This document shows, in pieces, positions 35,575 through 44,771 of a DNA stretch of 64,000 nt. Origin of the DNA: Hyphomicrobium sp. (GTDB lineage Bacteria > Pseudomonadota > Alphaproteobacteria > Rhizobiales > Hyphomicrobiaceae); the NCBI GenBank assembly GCA_002928515.1, contig PERI01000006.1, forward strand, positions 85,670-149,669. The letters run 5' to 3'. The first letter of the stretch is position 1. Each line of letters starts with the position of its first letter. A program made the position numbers and the translations under genes. The notes under the pieces are model-generated. The model saw only the letters and a program-made list of their open reading frames with translations. It had not been told where the DNA came from and searched no databases.

Positions 35575-35788
35575 CATTGATTGGATATTGGCCGGGATGT
35601 AAGCATCGCGCAAATGGACAGCGAGGGTCAAGTCCACAGCTATCTCATCCAATGCAGCTACGATTGCCGCAGTGACCGTAGAAATTTACGTGGTAAGCAT
35701 TAGAGTGGTGGGCAAAATGTGGGGCAATCAGTGACTACTTTGCCATTTATTGCGTAGTTACATTGCTTTAAGAGCGTTGTCTGGCAGA

Positions 35789-35802
35789 CTCCCTCTCCGC
35801 CA
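35789..35802 (+). repeat. attR: 14-base repeat of tRNA-Ser 3' end
   Basis: CTCCCTCTCCGCCA, identical to the last 14 bases of the tRNA-Ser gene at 17412-17425. No tRNA body precedes it, so it is the distal attachment site rather than a second tRNA. Core-genome genes resume immediately after. Confidence 0.9.
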
Positions 35803-35876
35803 GTTGCCGACCTTCAAGCGCGGCGCTCCGACATTTCTGTTTCATTTGACGCCGTTCGGCGCGGAGATTGTCCATC

Positions 35877-36725
35877 ATGAAGCTTGTAAGATTTGGTGCG
35901 CTGGGCGCTGAAAAGCCGGGCATTGTCGATGCGGATGGTCACATTCGCGATCTGTCAGGTCATGTGCCAGATTTTTCAGGCGAGCACTTGGGAACGGCAT
36001 CTTTAGATGCCATCCGCAAGATCGATCCTTCATCGCTTCCAATTGCTCCCAAAGATGCACGCTTGGGCTCACCAGTTGCTGGAACGCGAAACTTTATCGC
36101 GATCGGTTTGAATTACGCGGACCACGCGAAAGAGACAGGGCAAGAGTTACCTGCGGAACCCATCCTATTTAACAAGGCTTCGACCTCGATCTGTGGACCT
36201 AACGACGATGTGATGTATCCTAAAAATTCAGATCGTATGGATTGGGAATGTGAGATTGCATTCGTGATCGGTAAGCGGGCGCGCTACGTGGATGAGAAGG
36301 ACGCTGTCGCGCATATCGCAGGTTACTGCATTTGCAATGATGTTTCGGAGCGACGCTTTCAGGTCAAACGCAACGGTCAGTGGGTCAAGGGGAAGTCTGC
36401 AGAAACTTTTGGACCCCTCGGTCCTTGGTTGGTGACACCCGATGAGATGCCGGACCCGCACAATCTTGCAATGTCGCTTGATGTTAATGGCAATCGGAAG
36501 CAAACCGGATCGACTGCGACGATGATTTTCAGCATTCCGAAGTTGCTGGCCTATGTCACAGAATTCATGGTGCTGGAGCCGGGCGACGTGGTGACAACGG
36601 GCACGCCGCCTGGCGTTGGCTCAGCTAAAAAGCCACCTGAGTATCTCAAGGCTGGCGACGTGATGACCTTGAAGATCGAAGGTTTAGGCGAACAGCGCCA
36701 GACTGTGGTGCCATTCAAGATGTAA
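35877..36725 (+). CDS. Fumarylacetoacetate hydrolase family protein
   Basis: 282 residues. The FAH domain shows FIAIGLNYADHAKETGQELP, ILFNKASTSICGPND, the metal ligands in DWECEIAFVIGKRA, and GPWLVTPDEM, MIFSIPKLLAYVTEFMVLEP, TTGTPPGVG. Members hydrolyse or decarboxylate beta-dicarbonyl acids (fumarylpyruvate, ureidoglycolate, oxaloacetate); substrate unknown. ATG at 35877 follows GGAGA. Before the element inserted, it would have followed tRNA-Ser. Confidence 0.88.
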   Translation: MKLVRFGALGAEKPGIVDADGHIRDLSGHVPDFSGEHLGTASLDAIRKIDPSSLPIAPKDARLGSPVAGTRNFIAIGLNYADHAKETGQELPAEPILFNKASTSICGPNDDVMYPKNSDRMDWECEIAFVIGKRARYVDEKDAVAHIAGYCICNDVSERRFQVKRNGQWVKGKSAETFGPLGPWLVTPDEMPDPHNLAMSLDVNGNRKQTGSTATMIFSIPKLLAYVTEFMVLEPGDVVTTGTPPGVGSAKKPPEYLKAGDVMTLKIEGLGEQRQTVVPFKM

Positions 36726-36788
36726 GCGCGGCAGTCACCGCACTTACCAAAATGTGCCGTAAGTGAGGATGTGCTTTAAGTATCGTTG

Positions 36789-39700
36789 TCAGGCATCATC
36801 GTCGCTAAAGTCGTTCTGCTGTCCGGGATATTTGTTCAAGAAGTTTGGCATGTCTTTTTTATATCCGGCAGCTAGTCGTTGACGGATTTCATCCCACGAG
36901 CGCGGGTTCGACAAGTTCAATTGACCAAGCCCCTCGCGTGCATACTTCAACTGATCGCGGAGCATTTGTTCGCCTTGTTGCAAACCATCGTCGGATTGAG
37001 CCGCGCGTTCGATTTCATCGATCAGATAGTCGATCAAATTGATTTCTGGGAACAACATGTAAAATGCGAGGTCTTCGCGGACCTGATCTTCGACGGCATC
37101 CAACAATGAGCGCTTTCGGGTATCACCCGAAGTTTCACTGACGAGGTTGGTGTAAACTTCACTCAATTGACGGTCTTGATCGTTTTGGAATTCGCGCAAG
37201 ACGCTGCCCAATAGTGGGTTCTTCTTGCTGTGGGCGACGAGCGTTTTCCAAGCCTCTAGCATTGCCCCGCGCGCGGCGCTTGACTGCAAGCGCTTCTCTA
37301 CAACTTCAGAGTTCAGGCCAATTGCCGACAAAAGTTCGTTTTTGTAATAGGCGGCAAGTTGAATTTTTTCCTCTTGGGTTAGAGGCATGACGCGCGGGAG
37401 AGCTGGCGCTGGCTTGGGGAGTTCGGGGGCTCTGTCCGCACGAGGAAGTTCTGGGCGCGTTTCTCGCAGCGCACCACCATCAATTGCAGGTCGATCTTGA
37501 GCGCCTTCAAAACGGCGACGGTCGTATGCGTAATTCGCGGATTCGGGCGCCGTTGCGCGGATCGTCAGAAGCGTTTCATAGAGCGCAGGGCGGATGTAAT
37601 AGCGGTCGTCAATTTTAACGTCAGGTGCCACCGCTTTCACGGCCGATCCTGCATTCATGACGCGTCTGACAACGCGATTTTCATAGCCTTGCACAATGTC
37701 CGAGAGTGTAACCATAGACGTGAAGCCTTCGGTTTCGCGAATAGGTTCCAGCGTATGCAATACGATTTCTGCATGCTCGCGCGGATGGGGCGCAAGGGCT
37801 GCGGTGACAAGCTGATCGAGCCGTGCGCGATCCTTGGCTTGAGAGTCCGTTTTAAAATGCTTGTCGCAAATGCTCGATAAATACTCGCGCAGTTCGCTGC
37901 GAACGCGGTAGCGCTCAGGGTTGAGGCTCAAAGCCTCGACAGCGCCAATGTCTGCACCGGCCGTCAGAACCATACGCACGCGGTCGGCGGATGAGCGTTC
38001 CATAATGCTGAGATCCGCCATGGCGGAAAAACCGTCACTATTGGTGATGGGCCGAAGTGCATTCAACGTGAGCCATGCTGTCTCATAAGGATGTGGCCCC
38101 AGTGCAGCGTTGATGGTTGCTTCCAGTTGCGACGCAGATCGCGACTTCATGCTCGGCACATCCGAGAGTGGCGAGCGCACGGCGTTGGCACCAAACAAGC
38201 CGGACATAAAGATCAGGCTATCGATGGCGATGGCTATGGCAAGTGCCAGATATGCTAAGCGATTGCCGTCTTGGAAGGCGTTCCACGTGACGACAAATCG
38301 GTGCGCTTTGTCATCGCGCGCCAGTTCGATTGAGTTAATACGAGTGCGCAGTAGTTCGGTGTCTTTGCTCGGCAACGCGGTATCGACGAGGCATTTGCGG
38401 GCAAAGCCAAACAGGTCATCAGCCGTTTTATTGGCAGCTAGTTTGTCTCCACCAACGCAGGTTTGCTCAAAGGCTTTGATGCCAGCTTGCAGCGCGAACA
38501 AAGGTCCTGCGGCGTCGGTTGCAATTTTGGGATCGCAGTCCAATCCCGTCAAAAGTGTTTTTGTTTCTGGCGTACCCGACATTGCACCGTAAATATCGCC
38601 GCACATGCGGTGGATGCTCGACAACTTTTCGACGTTAGGGCTGGCACGAAAGTCCGCGCGCGCTTGTGCGAATACAGGCAGGACGCGAGTGGGGTCGAGT
38701 TTTGGACCGCTGTCGTCTTTAATCGTGTCTTCAGCCAACGCGATGCGCTGTTCGGCGGTGTCGGCCTCGCCTTTGAGCTTGGCTAAATCACCGTCAATGA
38801 TTGCGAGTTCGCGATCAATCGCGGTCAATCGGGTTTCGACGCCCGTCAATCTTTTCTGGGAATCCTTCAATCGCTCTTCAGCAATCTTTGCAGCACTTTG
38901 CAGGAGCGATAACTCGGCCTGACGTTCGCGATAAACCGGGCCGCGACCGACTTTGCCCGTGCCCTCGACGCCTTTGTCTTCGGCCAAGGCTTCGACACGC
39001 TTAGCATCGACGTCGCGCAGTTTTGCGTCGTACTCCGATTTCTTGACGGCGTAGTCGGATGCCAATTCGGGTCGTTCGGTAGCAAGGCGGCCTTTTTCTT
39101 CGGTCAGCGAAACTTTGCGATTGGCTAGACCCGCTTGGCCAGACTGAGCAGAAGCCATGCGCTCTTGTTGTTCTTTTACGGCGCGGCTGCGTTCCTCAAT
39201 CTTGGCATTCATGTAGCGTTCAATCGCGCCTTGCGAGGCGGCGGCCGCCTGCGCAACCCCTTCGATCTGACTGTCGTAATCTGTCCAAGCTTGAGTTTTG
39301 AAAAGCGCGTCGGATCCTTCCGCTTGACGCGCTGCAATTGTTTGCTCGATGTCGGCGATGATGCCTGCCACCTGATTTTGCGCGCGCAATTCAGCAGCGC
39401 GCACACGCTCGGACTGCGGGAAAATCGATGTGAACAAACTGTCGAACGAGAAGAATACGCTGGTTGCCATACAGGCGAGAAACATCACCCAGAGCATGGA
39501 GTTGCGGACGATGACGCGCGTGCCTTGCAGGTAAGGCCGGATGAGATCGCTGGCGGCATAAAGTGCGATGAGCGCTACGAGAAGAAGCCCGGCACCGACG
39601 AGCAGAAACTTGTCGCCGGCTCGCGACCAAGCCAAATCTTCGGTTGTCGCTTGGCGCACATCGGCTTGGCCGCTCCATTGCATGAACAAGACAAGTCCAG

Positions 39701-40124
39701 CAATGAACAACAATCCGCCTACGCCTGCGCCGAGCCACGATTGAACGGCCGGATTGACAAAACGACTTTCACCCTTTTGCGATTGTGTGTTCATGCCGGT
39801 TGCGAAGCTTTCGCCGATCAACCACGCGACGATCAACATGACACCCTGAATACCGAAGGTGATCATGCCGGATAGCAGCGGCTCGCCAGTGAAGTTGCGC
39901 ATGCCGTCCCACGTCGTCCATCCAGAAGCGGCGGACAGAACGATACCTGTGGCTCCAAGAAGACCTAACTGCCAATTCGAGAACACGGATTCCTCGATGG
40001 CTGTCCACACGCGTTTGGCAACGCGGCTGCGCAATATCCAACTTAATGCAAAGAGGGCCAAGAGAGCTGCGCCGAGCGGCTGGGCATTTTGTGCTAAGGT
40101 ATCCAACACCAATTTTACGTCCAT
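36789..40124 (-). CDS. Large membrane and coiled-coil protein, unknown function
   Basis: About 1111 residues, no family I can name. Layout: six N-terminal membrane helices (for example LGLLGATGIVLSAASGW, FLLVGAGLLLVALIALYAAS), then a long coiled coil (residues about 260-480, ending in an ELAIIDGDLAKLKGEADTAE pattern), a cysteine-containing soluble part, and one more helix (YLALAIAIAIDSLIFMSGLF). Two copies of a roughly 95-residue repeat beginning with ALGPHPYE / ALAPHPRE follow, then a proline-rich linker and a helical C-terminus. ATG at 40124 follows GAGGGA. The architecture suggests a scaffold or mechanosensing-type membrane protein, but this is inference. It is transcribed away from zur. 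Confidence 0.6.
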   Translation of the reverse strand: MDVKLVLDTLAQNAQPLGAALLALFALSWILRSRVAKRVWTAIEESVFSNWQLGLLGATGIVLSAASGWTTWDGMRNFTGEPLLSGMITFGIQGVMLIVAWLIGESFATGMNTQSQKGESRFVNPAVQSWLGAGVGGLLFIAGLVLFMQWSGQADVRQATTEDLAWSRAGDKFLLVGAGLLLVALIALYAASDLIRPYLQGTRVIVRNSMLWVMFLACMATSVFFSFDSLFTSIFPQSERVRAAELRAQNQVAGIIADIEQTIAARQAEGSDALFKTQAWTDYDSQIEGVAQAAAASQGAIERYMNAKIEERSRAVKEQQERMASAQSGQAGLANRKVSLTEEKGRLATERPELASDYAVKKSEYDAKLRDVDAKRVEALAEDKGVEGTGKVGRGPVYRERQAELSLLQSAAKIAEERLKDSQKRLTGVETRLTAIDRELAIIDGDLAKLKGEADTAEQRIALAEDTIKDDSGPKLDPTRVLPVFAQARADFRASPNVEKLSSIHRMCGDIYGAMSGTPETKTLLTGLDCDPKIATDAAGPLFALQAGIKAFEQTCVGGDKLAANKTADDLFGFARKCLVDTALPSKDTELLRTRINSIELARDDKAHRFVVTWNAFQDGNRLAYLALAIAIAIDSLIFMSGLFGANAVRSPLSDVPSMKSRSASQLEATINAALGPHPYETAWLTLNALRPITNSDGFSAMADLSIMERSSADRVRMVLTAGADIGAVEALSLNPERYRVRSELREYLSSICDKHFKTDSQAKDRARLDQLVTAALAPHPREHAEIVLHTLEPIRETEGFTSMVTLSDIVQGYENRVVRRVMNAGSAVKAVAPDVKIDDRYYIRPALYETLLTIRATAPESANYAYDRRRFEGAQDRPAIDGGALRETRPELPRADRAPELPKPAPALPRVMPLTQEEKIQLAAYYKNELLSAIGLNSEVVEKRLQSSAARGAMLEAWKTLVAHSKKNPLLGSVLREFQNDQDRQLSEVYTNLVSETSGDTRKRSLLDAVEDQVREDLAFYMLFPEINLIDYLIDEIERAAQSDDGLQQGEQMLRDQLKYAREGLGQLNLSNPRSWDEIRQRLAAGYKKDMPNFLNKYPGQQNDFSDDDA

Positions 40125-40231
40125 TCGGCGAAGTCCCTCGTCAGCGTGGCGGTCAGATTCAGATTGGTAAGGCGGTATTGCGCAGATCAATCGGTAAATT
40201 AGCGGCTAGATTAAGCCAAATTGTGCTCGAC

Positions 40232-40251
40232 TCATGAAATTCCTTTCATGA
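40232..40251. promoter_or_regulatory. Perfect dyad in the divergent region before zur
   Basis: TCATGAAA and TTTCATGA separated by TTCC: a perfect 8-base inverted repeat between the large membrane protein gene and zur. It does not match the Zur-box consensus I know. Candidate operator. Confidence 0.4.
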
Positions 40252-40410
40252 AAGCATACGCTTGGGCACGGAGAGAAGGACTTTAAGCTTGTGCCCTATC
40301 GCCGTGGAAACGCGCCTCGAACTGTTATAGTGTCCAGTCAAAGCTTGTCGGGCGGAAACTGGCATGGCCTTTCAAAACGGGGCTCGGGAAACGGGGCGCA
40401 AGGATCTTTC

Positions 40411-40902
40411 ATGACAGCCAATGCGAATGAAGAACAGCGTGCGAAAGACCGGGTAAAAACCTCGGTAGATCAGGCGACCGTTATCTTTGCCGAGAAGAAC
40501 ATTCGCTTCACGGAACTGCGCAAGAAGGTGTTCGAGGAGATCGCCTCCACTACGGCAAGCGTTGGCGCATACGAGGTTTTGGATCGGTTGGCGCAAAAGG
40601 GCACGCGGCTTGCACCGATTTCTGTCTATCGCGCTCTGGATGCGCTTCTTGAAGCCGGCGTCGTGCATCGCCTCGAAAGCAAGAATGCTTATTTTGCCTG
40701 TCGTCGCCTACATGTTCCGCGCACCGGTCGTCGGCCGATGTTTTTGAGTTGCGAACACTGCGGTACGGTTCTTGAGACGGATGGCGAAGATATCTTCTCG
40801 TCGATCGATGCTGCTTCGCGGGCTGCGAAGTTCGAGCCGCGCGTGCGCTTCGTCGAGGTCACCGGTACGTGCCAAGAGTGCGCTGCGCGGCGTAAGGTTT
40901 GA
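40411..40902 (+). CDS. zur: Zinc uptake regulator (Fur family)
   Basis: 163 residues from ATG 40411. The N-terminal winged helix (FTELRKKVFEEIASTTASVG ... GTRLAPISVYRALDALLEAG) and C-terminal dimerisation domain with two cysteine pairs (SCEHCG and CQECA) are as in Fur/Zur. The downstream znuC and znuB identify the metal as zinc. With zinc bound it would repress zinc uptake genes. Confidence 0.88.
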   Translation: MTANANEEQRAKDRVKTSVDQATVIFAEKNIRFTELRKKVFEEIASTTASVGAYEVLDRLAQKGTRLAPISVYRALDALLEAGVVHRLESKNAYFACRRLHVPRTGRRPMFLSCEHCGTVLETDGEDIFSSIDAASRAAKFEPRVRFVEVTGTCQECAARRKV

Positions 40903-40936
40903 AATTGGCTCGTCGGCCATCGGAGAGTTAAGCTAA

Positions 40937-41809
40937 GTGCCTGAAGGTCTTGAGACGTCACTTTCCAAAAGCGCGGGCCACAATCACCATCATCATGGCG
41001 ATGATTGCGGTTGCGGCCATACGCACGCCTTACCGCTCGATCGATCGGCGCTGGTTTCCGCGCGCTCACTTTGGCTCACGCGGTCTGGCCGCGATGTCAT
41101 TGCGGGCGTCGATCTCGATGTGCGCCCTGGTGAGATCGTCACTTTGATTGGTCCAAATGGGGCCGGTAAGACGACGCTTGTAAAACTCATGCTGGGCATC
41201 GAGTGGCCTGACCGCGGACAGTTATGGCGTCCTGATACAACTCGCATCGGCTACGTGCCGCAACGGTTCGACGTGGATCGCGCGATACCGATGACTGTGG
41301 CGCGATTTCTTTCGCTCGGGCATGATGCGACTTCTTCTGAGATTGCAGCGACGCTCGCAGAGGTCGGGGCGGAGCGGACGATCCATCAGCAACTTTCTCA
41401 ATTGTCGGGCGGTGAAACGCAGCGCGTTCTGATCGCGCGAGCCCTGCTGCGCAAACCCAATTTGCTTGTCCTCGACGAACCGGCACGTGGTGTCGATTAT
41501 GTCGGCGAGGCCGATCTGTACGATCTTATCGGGCGATTGCGGGATAGTCGTCGGCTTGGCGTGTTGCTGATTTCGCATGATCTGCATGTCGTCATGGCGA
41601 AAAGCGATCGCGTGATTTGTATCAATGGCCATGTTTGTTGTTCGGGAAAGCCAGAGACCGTCGCGCAGCATGCAGAATATGCGCGTTTGTTTGGGCCGCA
41701 TGCGGCGCAAGCTCTGGGCGTCTATCTGCACCATCACGATCATAGCCACGATATCACAGGTGTACCGCACCCAGTGAACGCGGCTGCTCCCGATCAGCGG
41801 AGCCCGTGA
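40937..41809 (+). CDS. znuC: Zinc ABC transporter ATP-binding protein
   Basis: 290 residues. Walker A GPNGAGKTT, signature LSGGETQR, Walker B NLLVLDEPA, and H-loop LLISHDLH are present. Histidine-rich segments flank the domain: HNHHHHGDDCGCGHTH at the N-terminus and YLHHHDHSHD at the C-terminus, probably binding zinc. Start is GTG at 40937. The gene is followed immediately by the permease gene. No znuA (binding protein) is in this window. Confidence 0.9.
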   Translation: MPEGLETSLSKSAGHNHHHHGDDCGCGHTHALPLDRSALVSARSLWLTRSGRDVIAGVDLDVRPGEIVTLIGPNGAGKTTLVKLMLGIEWPDRGQLWRPDTTRIGYVPQRFDVDRAIPMTVARFLSLGHDATSSEIAATLAEVGAERTIHQQLSQLSGGETQRVLIARALLRKPNLLVLDEPARGVDYVGEADLYDLIGRLRDSRRLGVLLISHDLHVVMAKSDRVICINGHVCCSGKPETVAQHAEYARLFGPHAAQALGVYLHHHDHSHDITGVPHPVNAAAPDQRSP

Positions 41810-42613
41810 GTGTTTGAGTGGCCTGAACCTTTTGTCGTGCGCGCGCTCTTGGCGGGACTAGGCTTGGCCATCGTCGCAGCGCCTTTGGGCTGCATCGTCG
41901 TTTGGCGTCGTATGGCTTATGTTGGTGAGACCTTAGCGCAATCGAGCTTGCTGGGTGTGGCGCTCGGGCTAGCGTTGAATATCGATTTGACTCTGGCGGT
42001 CATTTTTGCGGCGGTTGCTGCGGCGTGCGTCTTGATCGCATTCGGGCAGCAAAAGTTGCTGGCTCTCGATTCCGTACTTGGTCTTATGCATCACGCGGCT
42101 TTGGCGCTGGGCATTGTGGCTATTGCCGTCTTGAAGGGGCCATCTATCGATTTGATGGGCTATTTATTCGGCGACGTGTTTGCGGTGACTTCGGGCGATT
42201 TGATTTGGATTTACTGCGGTGGCGCGTTGGTTTTAGGCGCAACGATTATGTTGTGGCGGCCTTTGTTGCGACTGTCGTTGCACGAAGATCTCGCGACCGC
42301 CGAGGGGATCAATCCGCGTTTATCACGCGCCGCGTTCGATATCCTTTTGGCCGTGACTATCGCCGTTGCGATGAAAATCGTCGGCATTTTGCTGGTCATG
42401 GCGTTTCTGATTGTACCGGCCGTTGCAGCACGTCCTGTTGCCTCTACGCCTGAGCGCATGGCTGTCATTGCTGCCGGCGTTGCGTCAGTTGGGGTCATCG
42501 GTGGCTTGCTGCTCTCGCTGCATACCGATAGCCCTGGCGGACCGAGCATTGTTCTAGCTATGTGCTTGATCGCAATCATCTCCCTGTTGGCGACAGGGCG
42601 TCGTTCAGGCTAG
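41810..42613 (+). CDS. znuB: Zinc ABC transporter permease
   Basis: 267 residues, with eight or so hydrophobic helices. Characteristic phrases are [52 protein letters not shown] and [20 protein letters not shown]. The GTG start directly abuts the znuC stop, so the two are coupled. Confidence 0.93.
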   Translation: MFEWPEPFVVRALLAGLGLAIVAAPLGCIVVWRRMAYVGETLAQSSLLGVALGLALNIDLTLAVIFAAVAAACVLIAFGQQKLLALDSVLGLMHHAALALGIVAIAVLKGPSIDLMGYLFGDVFAVTSGDLIWIYCGGALVLGATIMLWRPLLRLSLHEDLATAEGINPRLSRAAFDILLAVTIAVAMKIVGILLVMAFLIVPAVAARPVASTPERMAVIAAGVASVGVIGGLLLSLHTDSPGGPSIVLAMCLIAIISLLATGRRSG

Positions 42614-42644
42614 AACCGAAACAGAAAGTGGAGGCGACGTCTCA

Positions 42645-43898
42645 ATGTCAGCGGATGGCGGCAACGGGCTGAAGGCACGGCATCACACGCACGCGGTCAA
42701 AGTTGGCAGTGTGCAGGTGGGTGGCGGGGCGCCGGTTGTCGTGCAGTCGATGACAAACACAGACACCGCCGATATTGCGGGCACTGTTGAGCAAGTCACC
42801 GCGTTGGCGCGAACGGGGTCGGAGTTGGTCCGCATCACGGTGGATCGCGACGAGGCTGCTGCTGCTGTTCCTCATATTCGCGACCGATTGCGGGCACAGG
42901 GCTTGGACGTGCCTCTGGTCGGAGATTTTCATTATATCGGCCATAAGTTGTTAGCCGATCATCCAGCATGTGCTGAAGCGCTCGATAAATATCGCATCAA
43001 CCCGGGCAACGTCGGTTTCAAAGATAAGAAGGATCGTCAGTTCGGAGCGATCATCGAAACCGCGATGCGGCATGACAAGCCCGTCCGGATCGGCGTCAAT
43101 TGGGGTTCGCTCGATGCCGATTTGCTGACCTATCTGATGGACGAGAATGCGAAGTTGGTGGTGCCTGCGTCCGCGCGGTCTGTGATGCACGAAGCGATGG
43201 TGCAGTCGGCATTACTTTCGGCGGCGCGGGCTGAGGAAATGGGTTTGGGTGCCGACCGCATCATCGTGTCTGGCAAAGTTTCGTCGGTCCAGGATTTAAT
43301 TGCTGTTTACACGCTACTGGCCGCGCGCAGTCGTTATGCGTTGCATCTTGGTTTAACCGAAGCAGGCATGGGATCGAAGGGCATTGTCGCGTCGTCGGTT
43401 GCAATCGGTATTTTGCTGCAAAAGGGAATAGGCGACACCATTCGCTTCTCGCTCACCCCTGAGCCAGGTGGAGATCGCACGCAAGAAGTACGGGCTGCGC
43501 AAGAGTTGTTGCAGACGATGGGGTTGCGTTCGTTCGTTCCAGTCGTTGCTGCGTGCCCGGGTTGTGGTCGGACCACATCGACCGTGTTCCAGGAACTCGC
43601 GCGCGACGTGCAAAATATGATCCGCGATAAAATGCCTGAATGGAAAGTGCGTTATCCGGGTGTTGAGGCGCTGAACTTTGCGGTGATGGGCTGCATCGTC
43701 AACGGACCTGGCGAGAGCAAGCATGCCGATGTCGGGATTTCATTGCCGGGGACAGGCGAGCAACCGGCAGCGCCCGTCTTCATCGATGGCAAGAAAGCAC
43801 TGACGTTGCGCGGGCCCAACATTGCGCAAGACTTTAAAGTCATAGTCGAAGACTACATCGAAAAGCGGTTTGGCGTAGCCAATCGCGCTGCGAGCTGA
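42645..43898 (+). CDS. ispG: 4-hydroxy-3-methylbut-2-enyl diphosphate synthase (IspG/GcpE)
   Basis: An [4Fe-4S] enzyme of the MEP isoprenoid pathway that converts MEcPP to HMBPP. 417 residues; [14 protein letters not shown] near the start and the cluster cysteines in [15 protein letters not shown] and [18 protein letters not shown]. It follows znuB by 31 bases. The prenyl synthase ispA lies 0.9 kb downstream on the other strand. Confidence 0.96.
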   Translation: MSADGGNGLKARHHTHAVKVGSVQVGGGAPVVVQSMTNTDTADIAGTVEQVTALARTGSELVRITVDRDEAAAAVPHIRDRLRAQGLDVPLVGDFHYIGHKLLADHPACAEALDKYRINPGNVGFKDKKDRQFGAIIETAMRHDKPVRIGVNWGSLDADLLTYLMDENAKLVVPASARSVMHEAMVQSALLSAARAEEMGLGADRIIVSGKVSSVQDLIAVYTLLAARSRYALHLGLTEAGMGSKGIVASSVAIGILLQKGIGDTIRFSLTPEPGGDRTQEVRAAQELLQTMGLRSFVPVVAACPGCGRTTSTVFQELARDVQNMIRDKMPEWKVRYPGVEALNFAVMGCIVNGPGESKHADVGISLPGTGEQPAAPVFIDGKKALTLRGPNIAQDFKVIVEDYIEKRFGVANRAAS

Positions 43899-44029
43899 AT
43901 TTCCCACGCATAAAAGTGATTCGTTTTTTCAGTTCGATGAGAACGCGGAACTCTGAGCGAATTTCGCGCGTTACCACCGCAGAACAGGCCGTCATCGGTC
44001 GGGGAACAATCTGCAAGGGGGAGCACGCT

Positions 44030-44734
44030 ATGCTCACATCCATTCGATCAAAGACTATAATTCTTGGTGCGATTTCATCTTCGCTCATTTCTGGTGCGGC
44101 TTTAGCTGCCGATCTGGGGCCATATCGCCCATATTCTCCTCCGCCAGCTCCGGAACCGGTCGTCGAGCGCTACGAAGAGCCATCGATTTGGCAGGGTGCA
44201 TACATCGGCATCAACGGTGGATATGGCTGGGCTAATTCCGGTGCGACAGATCCTGACGGCATCTTTGGCGGTGGACAGATTGGTTATAACTGGCAGCGCG
44301 ATCGCTTGGTGTTCGGACTTGAGGCCGACATTCAAGCAGCCGATATGGACGATCGAACAAACTTTTCATTTGGCAACGCGCGTAGCGACATCGATTGGTT
44401 TTCTACGGTGCGGGCGCGTGTTGGCGTGACGCATGGTCCGGCGTTGTTTTACGCAACGGGTGGTGTTGCTTTCGCAGAGATTGATACCGAACTGAACCTT
44501 GCCAATGGTGGTAATACGATTTCCTTCCGCGATGAGGACAAAGCTGTTGGTTACGCTGTAGGTGGCGGTCTTGAATGGTCGCTTGCTAAAAATTGGACCG
44601 CCAAAGCTGAGTACCTTTATCTCGATTTCGGCGATGAAAATATCACTGGGTACGATGCCGTCGGTGATGCCTATCGTACTAAAATCGATACCGACATGCA
44701 CACAGTGCGACTTGGTTTGAACTATAAGTTTTAG
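44030..44734 (+). CDS. Omp25/Omp31-like outer membrane beta-barrel
   Basis: 234 residues. A signal peptide (ILGAISSSLISGAALA, cleaved before ADLG) is followed by a proline-rich linker and an eight-strand porin-like barrel: WQGAYIGINGGYGWANSG, FGGGQIGYNWQRDRLVFGLE, WFSTVRARVGVTHGPALFYA, GYAVGGGLEWSLAKNWTAKA and a terminal HTVRLGLNYKF with the C-terminal phenylalanine needed for barrel insertion. The frame opens at 43916, but ATG 44030 follows AAGGGGGAG. Confidence 0.9.
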   Translation: MLTSIRSKTIILGAISSSLISGAALAADLGPYRPYSPPPAPEPVVERYEEPSIWQGAYIGINGGYGWANSGATDPDGIFGGGQIGYNWQRDRLVFGLEADIQAADMDDRTNFSFGNARSDIDWFSTVRARVGVTHGPALFYATGGVAFAEIDTELNLANGGNTISFRDEDKAVGYAVGGGLEWSLAKNWTAKAEYLYLDFGDENITGYDAVGDAYRTKIDTDMHTVRLGLNYKF

Positions 44735-44771
44735 TGGCTAACTCGCGAAAAACTATGGGCTGTCGTTCGCT

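Larger units (their letters stand above)
17426..35802 (+). mobile_element. Integrated phage/plasmid-like element of about 18.4 kb
   Basis: Bounded by the 14-base repeat of the tRNA-Ser 3' end. It carries a tRNA-adjacent tyrosine integrase, an AlpA-like regulator, a replication module with internal repeats, an HNH/zinc-finger protein, two phage tail genes, a second tyrosine recombinase, and defence and unknown cargo. No capsid, portal, terminase, lysis, relaxase or type IV secretion genes are seen. Thus it is not a complete prophage or a self-transmissible ICE. A phage satellite, an integrative mobilisable element or a decayed prophage are the options. Gene density and unfamiliar short ORFs contrast with the flanking core genes. 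Confidence 0.88.

Noticed and set aside
35770-35802. Possible second tRNA-Ser at the element's right end
   Set aside because: Only the last 14 bases of the tRNA are present; no D, anticodon or variable arm precedes them. It is the attR copy.
17426-35802. Interpretation of the element as an ICE or full prophage
   Set aside because: No relaxase, coupling protein, type IV secretion, capsid, portal, terminase or lysis genes are visible.
39135-39875. 246-codon open frame opposite the large membrane protein gene
   Set aside because: Antisense to a continuous 1111-residue frame with clear membrane helices and coiled coil; composition is not protein-like.
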